34,678 nt of DNA from positions 1 to 34,678 of the forward strand of contig JAKQYF010000026.1 of NCBI GenBank assembly GCA_023356535.1. Reading direction: 5' to 3'. Made by a program: the position numbers and the translations under genes. The DNA comes from Trichodesmium sp. MAG_R03 (GTDB lineage: Bacteria; Cyanobacteriota; Cyanobacteriia; Cyanobacteriales; Microcoleaceae). Each line of letters begins with the position of its first letter. Position 1 is the first letter of the stretch. Under the pieces are notes generated by a model. The model was not told the origin of the DNA. It ran no database searches and saw only the letters and a list, made by a program, of their open reading frames with translations. Shown here one piece after another: positions 25,401 to 30,662 of the stretch.

Positions 25401-25414
25401 CGGATCTATATTAA
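19445..25414 (+). CDS. giant TPR protein with embedded GT61-type glycosyltransferase domain
   Basis: 1989 residues, no signal peptide or clear membrane helix. Order: TPR block 1 (about 8-375); linker with CQGLNCKSC (C478, C483, C486); a GT61/DUF563 glycosyltransferase domain (about 520-860) with YFHWMVDILPR at 613-623, PERIYITR near 735, and the signature SPHGSGLTNIMF from 785; then four TPR modules at about 930-1135, 1195-1352, 1529-1734 and 1777-1985, separated by Asn/Ser-rich linkers. The modules share an internal order (QQWQEAI..YQKAI repeat, then LEPE..TPE.YLNLGNTL, then AISCY), so they arose by duplication. GT61 enzymes transfer sugars to proteins or glycans; TPRs select partners, as in O-GlcNAc transferase, which uses a different GT family. 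Sugar and acceptor are unknown. It follows the RTX gene by 213 bp on the same strand. A Shine-Dalgarno-like AGGGAG lies rather far (about 18 nt) from the ATG. Confidence 0.87.
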   Translation: MNNQSPEKLKLAQQKASRGFLYQNQGKSEAAISLYQEALSLVPNLPFVHYNLGLIFHHQGNLPTAFTNYQKSITLNPNHIKSHYNFAIVLQQQGLLDKAISSYQKVINLSQTNSENILIQVQAYRQWGNILFKKGEYKETIEILQQAITKKPDDAPLYNDLGKVFLELGQVEKAIVNYQKALALQPQLILGRYNLGKACQKQGWHLEAIVHFQEVIKQQPENISAYSDCGFSFLELGKIEAAIPYLQKVINNNPFVESYCKETDLLTESDALKKAQITCTKFLRTLQKSDLAAVRKILTLIYLYLGDVLFEYGEYSQAENYYKKALEFQPFNVDLYIKLGDSLVKQKRFNTAIIVYHLGLAFLPDNHSINEALERALATRKNSSQVSNADGIKRIFNLELEEKFLSTNVELGHRENLLEDLIPRKFMFGLNNEVFNLKTANFGEKNILFPLKPNSQDPTPKLPKKLESSNDKIPETKCQGLNCKSCLKRIFKKLQPIDLGNSIHTFSTTEIQAFTNISSVDFPETPKFVIEVENGRAWIVPQKNDWMVCNAIAIINENNQLLAEVSREYPGQLPGCEKYDINNHQFLTTEKLPPLEQIDGTVAVLSGLSGNVYFHWMVDILPRIEILRRHNINFENIDWFLINSIQQPFQKETLQILGIPEEKIIESDRYPYIQAQKLIVPSFPSHLGWLEKSALEFSRQTFLNKSNITWLEDSLASEKTLNNQVNYSYPERIYITRHKAKYRKVINEQKVVDLLNQYGFTTIELETISVVEQVRLFANAKVIVSPHGSGLTNIMFCKPGTTVIELVSPNYIRHYYWVISKQLQLKYYYLLGEEKSDRVIRTIMYPNPLTENILISLSKLEKILSQAGMIKIDSQKKLNFLSREKTSAEMIIFGKKVYNTKIDTSSCQKQEGYNTNQTLVSDSMSSKVNLAEAAVHFHKKALLYIDQNKLDEAKAACEQAVKNQPEFAPAYKTMGIILQKQGEVEVAFDWYLRAIKIQPDFAEAYVNIGTIYAKKQQWQEAINYYQKAISLKSDLTPAYRNIIKAYRKLGKVAEAANYQYKVYFLEPEKITEPEYINLGNTLLQHKQFTEAISCYRSVLKLNPNSAVGYQNLAAALSQTGDFEESNICYRKAIQLGITNSLNVNQNSEQKSPNLSPVNSVISTDLDGINPHQKEHKNQETSPENNNNKLINLTVNQDAVEAYKRLGKTLQNQNKPVEAWQWYTKAISITSKDPEIYRDLGSLYGQQQQWQEAIKCYQKALKINPNMADVYHYLATALTNLGNHAKASEFWQRAYSLKPEIATAEEHFLLGNTMLRINLFEQAISCYCNAIKINPNLTVAYQNLGEALKLQSHTKNLNSQSKNYANNNYLNPHAYSPKNSVAYNSAEINNYQINHDNPKSITKSSFFQEILRHLARFFNNLASQIIYVFNANNQSSIKGLQLSTKMPILDSLDSQNNSLPLKKAINLNLKDTTNFFLEDLLLYDEKIQEKRTQQKIDQTQNLSPSDQVEDSNKKTMEVNTDFIDVTASKTTLLDYIQRATAYKKEGLYEQAIAECQQAIAVKPDLAIAYKILANIQQKMGSPGQRQKAKENYLKAISLDSQDASIHSNLGSLYAQEELWGEAIPCYQKAIALKPDFAGAYRNLAKAWSQLDRQAEAADCWYQAYTLEPENTTPEQYLNLGNTLGRQDQFTKAIFCYQQAVKLKPNYAAAYHNLAAILKRQGKLDEAMIYEQKAKDVDNNTVEKQVEVNTSQPQNINPEDILQSFLDKKGKDKSPQVNEVNLIKQAEANLVNGKFSEAIRTCEEIISIKPHAVAYQIMGKAWVEMNKIDAAINAYQKSLEVKPDIAEVYVSLGELYVKQQRQEEAITAYQKAIKLAPDLKDSYRSLVELLLNQGKVDQAVELSYNALLQHPSWTTPQELCSLGNSLIAEGKINQGITCFEQAIKLDPKFGEAYYSLGKIFSSQQNWGEAAKYYQQVVELNPESIEPISDLY

Positions 25415-25857
25415 AAATAGAGTGAGAGATGGGGAGGTGTGGATATTGAATTTTAAAGTAATTGTTGCTGATCAGATATAAATTTTTCTCGAACTTTTGC
25501 AATCAATCTTTCTGCCATTTCCCAATATCCGCCAACTATTTTTAACAGTTGTTGTTCCATTTTTTTATACTTCGAATCTTCAACACTTGCCTATTGCCTA
25601 TTCTCTATTCCCAAAAAGCCGTAAGATTTTGAACACAAATATCCTATTTTATGGCAGCCTGCTATTTGCCCAAAAAACTTTCCCTTGTCTTTTGCCCATT
25701 CTTTTGTTTTGTAAGCGATCACTACTTAATTTTCTCTATCAAATATTTGAAATGAGTATATTCCCTCTCTTGCTTTCTAAACTAATAAAATCTCTAGCTG
25801 TATTGATCAAATATTGATAAAGTTTTAGTTATGAGATTTAAAGTTAGAGAAAATTCT
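25415..25857. other. spacer with degenerate repeat copy
   Basis: The only long frame (25497-25817) lacks family resemblance and overlaps a decayed minus-strand copy of the 140-bp repeat (about 25560-25655: TTGCCTATTGCCTATT, CCCAAAAAGCCGTAAGATTT). I therefore call no gene here. Confidence 0.55.
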
Positions 25858-26385
25858 ATGAAACGTATACTTTCTGCTTTGATAGTTAGCAGTTGCTTAT
25901 TAACAGGCTTCTCAATGGCAAGTTTAGCTCAGGGAATGCCAGGCTTTACACTCTTTGGTGGGCCAGAACAGAAAAATCAGTTAAACTTCCGTTTAGATTC
26001 TGGTAAATCTGGGACTTGGGATCGTTATCGACTGCGAATACCAGCCAACAAATTAAATTTAGCTGTTGCCCAGTTATCTATTTTTTATCCTAATTACTAT
26101 AAAGGTACATTTGATACTAAGAAAATAGAAATTCGTGTAGGGGGAGGAAACTCCGAAAAACCAGAGTCAATACTTCTAGATGAAGTAGTATGGGACCAAG
26201 AAAATAATTTTATAGAAATTTACCCTTCCGAACCAATTCCTGCTGGCAATAAAATCGAAGTAGTTCTCCACAATGTAAAAAACCCCAGATTTGGAGGAAT
26301 GTATCACTTTAATGCTAATATAAGGACTCCTGGTGATGTACCTTTACTACGTTATATTGGCACATGGCTTTTGAGCATAGAGTAA
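25858..26385 (+). CDS. DUF2808 secreted protein
   Basis: A 175-residue protein with a Sec signal peptide (MKRILSALIVSSCLLTGFSM, cleavage probably after SLA near residue 24) and a single DUF2808 domain. Visible family features are the GTWDRYRLRIPANKLNLAVA stretch, IFYPNYYKGTFD, and PRFGGMYHFNANIRTPGD near the end. The family is largely cyanobacterial, predicted periplasmic or envelope-associated, of unknown function. I start at ATG 25858 because the signal peptide begins there; an in-frame ATG nine codons earlier (25831) would add a charged stretch before it. It is a lone gene between the TPR-GT61 gene and a MITE-bearing spacer. Confidence 0.85.
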   Translation: MKRILSALIVSSCLLTGFSMASLAQGMPGFTLFGGPEQKNQLNFRLDSGKSGTWDRYRLRIPANKLNLAVAQLSIFYPNYYKGTFDTKKIEIRVGGGNSEKPESILLDEVVWDQENNFIEIYPSEPIPAGNKIEVVLHNVKNPRFGGMYHFNANIRTPGDVPLLRYIGTWLLSIE

Positions 26386-26565
26386 AATATTTGTTTGGGA
26401 ATAGAAAATTAGGAATGACAATTCAATAAAGTCAAGAATTTTTTTGAAAGAACTCAGAGAATATGGAGTTTAGGCAATTTAATTTGTGTAGATAACAAAA
26501 TTTTCATTCCTTAGCGGGACTTTAGGAAAAAATGTGTTAAAAATAAGTTTAAAATCTTATAGAGT

Positions 26566-26697
26566 CAGGACTTACGCAAGGGCACTATATATAGAGCCTT
26601 GGTGCTTTACAAAGTGTGCAATTCAAGTCGCGAAGCGTTCGCTCCGCTTGGCGTCAGCAAAACACGCTCTACCTATAGCGTTCATGGGTAAGTCCTA
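26566..26697. mobile_element. 132-bp MITE, GGACTTAC family, with 5-bp target duplication
   Basis: Begins CAGGACTTACGCAAGGGCAC and ends GGGTAAGTCCTA. Flanked by AGAGT at 26561-26565 and 26698-26702, an exact 5-bp duplication. Compared with the copy at 4936-5045 it has about 22 extra bases (GTTCGCTCCGCTTGGCGTCA region), a small GC-rich repeat inserted inside the element. The rest of the spacer 26386-26856 holds nothing I recognise. Confidence 0.85.
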
Positions 26698-26856
26698 AGA
26701 GTAATGTTTTTACCTTGAATTCAACATTTTCTTGATCTATATAGGTTTCAGATATTTGGCAGTATTTCCCTTGCTAGTGCTAGTTTTGGAACCATTTTGG
26801 GTGTCAAAAATCTCATAGTATCGTTAGGTTTGGTGCAAGCATAATCAAAATATTTA

Positions 26857-26865
26857 TGCTATAAT
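26857..26865 (+). promoter_or_regulatory. extended -10 promoter of rpmH-rnpA cluster
   Basis: TGCTATAAT, an extended -10 (TGn plus perfect TATAAT), about 52 bases before the rpmH start. No good -35 hexamer is found at 17 bp, consistent with reliance on the extended -10. Confidence 0.55.
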
Positions 26866-26917
26866 TAAAGGCTGTGGCTTTAAAATTATTATATTAGTGG
26901 TTAAGGAGTAGAGAAAA

Positions 26918-27058
26918 ATGACTCAGCGGACTTTACATGGGACCTCTCGTAAGAGAAGAAGAGTATCCGGTTTTAGAGTAAGGATGCGTACTAGAAATGG
27001 CCGAGCAGTAATTAAAGCACGTCGGAAAAAAGGTCGTGAGCGTCTGGCAGTTTATTAG
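26918..27058 (+). CDS. rpmH: 50S ribosomal protein L34
   Basis: A 46-residue very basic protein: starts [20 protein letters not shown] and ends [14 protein letters not shown]. The [15 protein letters not shown] and [15 protein letters not shown] blocks are the L34 signature. The ATG follows a good AAGGAG site (TTAAGGAGTAGAG). First gene of the cluster rpmH-rnpA-PH-yidC-jag, with an extended -10 promoter close upstream and rnpA starting 49 bp after its stop. Confidence 0.97.
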   Translation: MTQRTLHGTSRKRRRVSGFRVRMRTRNGRAVIKARRKKGRERLAVY

Positions 27059-27107
27059 AAATTTACAGAAAATTCTGATTTGTAGACAAATATTCAAAAA
27101 TCTTACT

Positions 27108-27515
27108 ATGTTGCCTAGAGAAAGCAGGCTTCGTCATCATCAAAACTTTAATATTGTATACCAGAAAGGAATTCGTCAAAGTACTTCTCATCTAAGTTTA
27201 AGGGCTCTGCGTCATCTGCAAGAGCCTAAATTATTTCCAGAGCCAGATAAGTTGGAACCTCACAAACCTACTCGCATAGGAATTTCTATTAGTAAAAAGG
27301 TGAGTAAAGGAGCAGTAGTCCGAAATCGAATTAAACGCCAAATTAGAGCAGCTTTGCGTGAAATATTGCCTTATATATCAAGAGGATGGGATATAGTAAT
27401 TGTGGTAAAACCAACAGCCCAACAGTGCAATTATGATGAATTTCTGCAACAATTAGAAAAGTTATTGGCACAAGTGGAGGTTTTGCATGGGTATTCGAGA
27501 GGAAGTCTTCTATGA
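27108..27515 (+). CDS. rnpA: ribonuclease P protein component
   Basis: A 135-residue basic protein that binds RNase P RNA and helps it process the 5' ends of tRNA precursors. The family motif RNRIKRQIR is at residues 72-80, preceded by IGISISKKVSKGAVV. I start at ATG 27108 (MLPRESRLRHHQNFNIVY), where the family normally begins; the frame stays open upstream to a GTG at 27036 inside rpmH, which is not used. No strong Shine-Dalgarno is visible. The 3' end overlaps the following PH-domain gene by 29 bp. Residues 37-54 form a Pro-rich insertion that is seen in cyanobacterial members. Confidence 0.95.
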   Translation: MLPRESRLRHHQNFNIVYQKGIRQSTSHLSLRALRHLQEPKLFPEPDKLEPHKPTRIGISISKKVSKGAVVRNRIKRQIRAALREILPYISRGWDIVIVVKPTAQQCNYDEFLQQLEKLLAQVEVLHGYSRGSLL

Positions 27516-27876
27516 AGGTGGTCCCCATATAGGAGATTTAATCTTTAATTTATTAATTGGCCTAACAATCATTGGCCTACCTTTAACTGTTGCGGCTATT
27601 GTTCGGGCCTTATGGTTAAGATATCGGATTACTAATCGGCGAGTTTCAGTTATCGGTGGCTGGATGGGACAAGATCGAACAGATATTGTTTACTCAGAAA
27701 TTACCAAAGTTGCAAAAGTACCCAGAGGATTAGGTGCTTGGGGTGATTTAGCAATTACCCTGAGAAATGATACTCGCTTAGAATTAAGGGCAATACCAAG
27801 ATTTAGAGACATTGAAGCTTACATAACTGAAAAAATGGCGGCAAAAACTCAAAAAGTTGATAGTGCTAGTAAATGA
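27487..27876 (+). CDS. bacterial PH-domain membrane protein
   Basis: A 129-residue protein with a short N-terminal tail (REEVFYEGGPHIGDL), one or two membrane segments at about 17-45 (LIFNLLIGLTIIGLPLTVAA), and a bacterial PH-like (DUF304-type) domain from about 46 to 120 (YRITNRRVSVIGGWMGQDRT, ITLRNDTRLELRAIP). Start ATG is well supported by GGAGG six bases upstream, inside rnpA. In cyanobacteria a gene of this type usually sits between rnpA and yidC, suggesting a link to membrane protein biogenesis, but its role is not established. Confidence 0.85.
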   Translation: MGIREEVFYEGGPHIGDLIFNLLIGLTIIGLPLTVAAIVRALWLRYRITNRRVSVIGGWMGQDRTDIVYSEITKVAKVPRGLGAWGDLAITLRNDTRLELRAIPRFRDIEAYITEKMAAKTQKVDSASK

Positions 27877-28061
27877 TAGTTATTCAACTATCGCTTACTA
27901 GATAAATCTTTCAATTAGCTACTATAAATATTAATCTAGAGAAAATACTGATAAATTATTCGATTTACAGATAGCTAACTAGATGTTGGAATTAGTAGTA
28001 GTAAATAATTTAAAATCGTCAAAATTAGAAATATCACCAGCCCCAAGGTAGGCATAAAATA

Positions 28062-29210
28062 ATGGATTTTGGTATAGGATTTATTTCCAACAACATAATG
28101 CTGCCGATCCTAGACTTTTTCTATGGAATCGTACCAAGCTATGGTCTAGCAATTGTAGCCTTAACTCTTGTAATTCGTGCAAGTCTCTACCCATTAAATG
28201 CTGGGTCAATTCGGAATATGCGTAAGATGAAAATTACGCAACCTTTGATGAAAAAGAGACAAGAGGAGATTCAAAAGCGCTATAAAGATGATCCAAAAAC
28301 ACAGCAGGAAGAAATGGCTAAACTGATGAAAGAGTTTAACCCATTGGCAGGATGTTTGCCTCTGCTATTTCAAATGCCTATACTTTTTGCTTTATTTGCT
28401 ACTTTGCGTGGATCACCTTTTACTAATATCAACTATACTGTAGATTTAGAAATATTTCCTCAACAACAGTTAGAAAGAATTCAACCACAGGGCTATACAA
28501 CTTCACCTCAAAATATATATATTAGTGATGGTGTTCACTACCAAATTTTGGCTTTGAGTCCTAATGGCAATAAGTTAATTGTTGGAGATAAAATTAAGGT
28601 TGAATTTCAAACAGTAGAGGGTAAATCTTTAAACACTCTCATCGAGGAATATAATCAATCGAAAATTAAGCCTTTATGGACTGTAACAAAAGGTTCTGAA
28701 AGAGTTGAAATCGATCAAGAGGGTAATTTAGTAGCTTTACAACCAGGTGAAGCTACAATTCAAGGTACAATTCCAGGAATTGCAGCAGAGAAAGGATTTC
28801 TATTTATTAAAGCTCTCGGTCGTGTCGGTGCCTTGGATGATAATGGGAAGATTCATTGGGATATATTAATTATGGTGATTGGTTTTGGAGTTAGTATATA
28901 TGCTAGTCAGACAATATCAGGTCAAGGATCTGGAGCTAACAATGCTAATCCCAATCAAGACTCTATAAATAAAATTACTCCAATTCTATTTTCAGGAATA
29001 TTTCTGTTTACTCCCCTACCTGCTGGTGTCCTGCTTTATATGCTGATAGCTAACATATTTCAAACTATTCAGGCATATATTTTATCTAAAGAACCATTAC
29101 CTGAAAATCTTCAGAAATTAGTAGAAGAGTCACAACCAAAAACAACAAAAATAGGAAAGGGAAGACAAACACTGCCCTTTGAACCAGGGCGTTCTAAGAA
29201 GAAAGCTTAA
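28062..29210 (+). CDS. yidC: membrane protein insertase YidC (Oxa1/Alb3 family)
   Basis: 382 residues. It inserts proteins into the cytoplasmic and thylakoid membranes. The first helix (about 25-45) contains the conserved Arg39 in [10 protein letters not shown], followed by a cytoplasmic coiled-coil loop (50-92) and helix 2 (about 95-115, [16 protein letters not shown]). A 140-residue lumenal or periplasmic insert (about 122-262) precedes the remaining helices (266-285, 305-338). Part of that insert (about 205-250: [27 protein letters not shown]) resembles a Big_2 immunoglobulin-like fold. The basic tail ends GRSKKKA. It shares one base with the jag start (TAATG). The 185-bp gap to the PH gene holds no feature that I can name. 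Confidence 0.96.
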   Translation: MDFGIGFISNNIMLPILDFFYGIVPSYGLAIVALTLVIRASLYPLNAGSIRNMRKMKITQPLMKKRQEEIQKRYKDDPKTQQEEMAKLMKEFNPLAGCLPLLFQMPILFALFATLRGSPFTNINYTVDLEIFPQQQLERIQPQGYTTSPQNIYISDGVHYQILALSPNGNKLIVGDKIKVEFQTVEGKSLNTLIEEYNQSKIKPLWTVTKGSERVEIDQEGNLVALQPGEATIQGTIPGIAAEKGFLFIKALGRVGALDDNGKIHWDILIMVIGFGVSIYASQTISGQGSGANNANPNQDSINKITPILFSGIFLFTPLPAGVLLYMLIANIFQTIQAYILSKEPLPENLQKLVEESQPKTTKIGKGRQTLPFEPGRSKKKA

Positions 29211-29710
29211 TGCCAGTAATGAGCGATAGTTATATAGATCAAGGACTAGATGAAGGACAGCAATGGCTAGAAAAACTGCTAAACTTAGCAAAAATTCCCG
29301 CAAAAGTCATAGCTCAAAAACAAGAAGATTCTTATTGGCTGACCATAGATGAAACTAATCTGACACCAGAACAAGTTTCTGTTCTAGTGGGAGTTGATGG
29401 TAAAGTAATTGATGCTATTCAGTACCTCACAAATACAATTCTGAATATCAATAATGATAATTCAGAACAAGATTTGGCATATACTGTGGAAATAGCAGGT
29501 TATCGAGCTCGTCGCCAAGAAGAACTATTATTAATGGCTGAGTATGCAGCTAAAAAAGTACGTTTGACACGGGAGGAGTATGAGTTACCACCTCTATCTT
29601 CTACCGAACGTCGTCAAATACATACTATGCTTAAAGACTGTGAGGACCTAGAAACTTACAGTCATGGGCAGGAACCAGACCGCCGTTTAGTAGTAAAAAT
29701 TAGAAATTAA
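29210..29710 (+). CDS. jag: Jag/KhpB-type KH-R3H RNA-binding protein
   Basis: 166 residues: an N-terminal segment, a KH-like domain at about 50-100 with the GVDGKVI loop (61-67), and a C-terminal R3H domain at about 115-163 with ERRQIH (133-138; the R3H Arg and His) and PDRRLVV. Jag/KhpB proteins bind RNA in the cytoplasm and in Gram-positive bacteria influence cell elongation and division. The gene normally follows yidC, as here. The frame opens at ATG 29210, overlapping the yidC stop by one base; a second ATG three codons on (29219, MSDSYIDQG) is equally plausible. Confidence 0.93.
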   Translation: MPVMSDSYIDQGLDEGQQWLEKLLNLAKIPAKVIAQKQEDSYWLTIDETNLTPEQVSVLVGVDGKVIDAIQYLTNTILNINNDNSEQDLAYTVEIAGYRARRQEELLLMAEYAAKKVRLTREEYELPPLSSTERRQIHTMLKDCEDLETYSHGQEPDRRLVVKIRN

Positions 29711-29780
29711 TAAAAAAATCGGAAAAATTGGGAGAAAAGCATGATTTGTACGGATTAAAATCATTAATTTGAGTATAGCA

Positions 29781-29812
29781 AATTCAGAATTCTTAGTGCA
29801 GAATTCTGAATT
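29781..29812. repeat. perfect 12-bp inverted repeat between jag and yceD-like gene
   Basis: AATTCAGAATTC, 8-nt loop, GAATTCTGAATT. No T-run follows, so it is not a clear terminator. It lies 31 bp before the next start codon and could reduce read-through or be a leader hairpin. Confidence 0.6.
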
Positions 29813-29842
29813 ACTAGTCAGGAATAAGTGAGGTAAAGCAAA

Positions 29843-30352
29843 ATGGAATTAATATCTATTCCCAGTCTATTGAAAAAAATCAAGAAGACTGAATTGATAG
29901 AGTTTGAAGAGTTTATATTAGGCTTGGAAACACTTACTCCAGTTAGGGGTTATTTACAAGTAACTCATCATGGAAATTATCTGGAAGTTACAGGAAAATC
30001 AGAAACAATTATTACTCTCACTTGTGATAGATGTTTAAAACAGTATAACTATAAATTAGTGATTAATCCAAAGGAGTTAATTTGGTTAAATGAAGTTACA
30101 ACCCAAAAAGAGTTATTCCAAATAGAGATAGAAAATTCTATGGAAGATTTAGTAGAAACTTTGCCTCCAGATGGAAGTTTTAATCCTAAAAAATGGATAT
30201 ATGAGCAAATTTGTTTAGAAGTTCCTCCAAGAAAGTTATGTGATAATAATTGCCAAGGGATAAAATTATCTGGCATGAATACTTCCTCATCGGTTTTAGA
30301 TCGTCGATGGGCAGCTTTAGAGACTATCAAAAGGCAACTGAATCAGAATTGA
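29843..30352 (+). CDS. YceD/DUF177 family protein
   Basis: A 169-residue cytoplasmic protein with the DUF177 pattern: an N-terminal beta region, TLTCDRCLKQY (C61, C64) and a C-terminal PPRKLCDNNCQGI (C133, C137), which together may hold a metal. YceD proteins are needed for normal 23S rRNA accumulation in E. coli and plants. In many bacteria the gene is paired with rpmF; in cyanobacteria it commonly follows jag as here, 132 bp apart. The ATG follows GAGG at suitable distance. Length is typical. Confidence 0.88.
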   Translation: MELISIPSLLKKIKKTELIEFEEFILGLETLTPVRGYLQVTHHGNYLEVTGKSETIITLTCDRCLKQYNYKLVINPKELIWLNEVTTQKELFQIEIENSMEDLVETLPPDGSFNPKKWIYEQICLEVPPRKLCDNNCQGIKLSGMNTSSSVLDRRWAALETIKRQLNQN

Positions 30353-30464
30353 TAGTTTAATCTTGAAGTTACTTGTTAATTATGAAATTAAAAAGAAGGT
30401 TGAGGGCAGAAGGAAAAAAGGCGAAAAGGGAGAATTTTTTGATAACTAAAAAGACTGGATAAAT

Positions 30465-30604
30465 AATATAGCAATCCTATTTTATTCATGTCAAAAATCT
30501 TGCTGCTTTTTGAGAATAGGTTGGGAGTATTTGTTAATGGGCAAGACTTTTGGAGTTTATTTCTAGTTTTTGAATTGTTACAACCTATTTGGGATTACTA
30601 TATT
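30465..30604 (+). repeat. 140-bp dispersed repeat, copy D
   Basis: The most complete copy: starts ATATAGCAATCCTATTTTAT and ends TTGGGATTACTATATT, with all internal blocks (TGCTTTTTGAGAATAGG, GGGCAAGACTTTTGGAG, TTCTAGTTTTTGAATTGTTA). It ends 59 bp before the ycf46 start. The rest of the spacer 30353-30662 has nothing I recognise. Confidence 0.82.
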
Positions 30605-30662
30605 AATATTTGTACTGCATATAACTGCAATCTGCTATGAATAGTGACTGACAAAAAATATT

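Noticed and set aside
25497-25817. 106-codon plus-strand frame rich in Leu and Phe
   Set aside because: It looks like a membrane protein only because the DNA is AT-rich; it overlaps a decayed copy of the 140-bp repeat and has no ribosome site.
29781-29812. Intrinsic terminator after jag
   Set aside because: The stem is perfect but no T-run follows on either strand.
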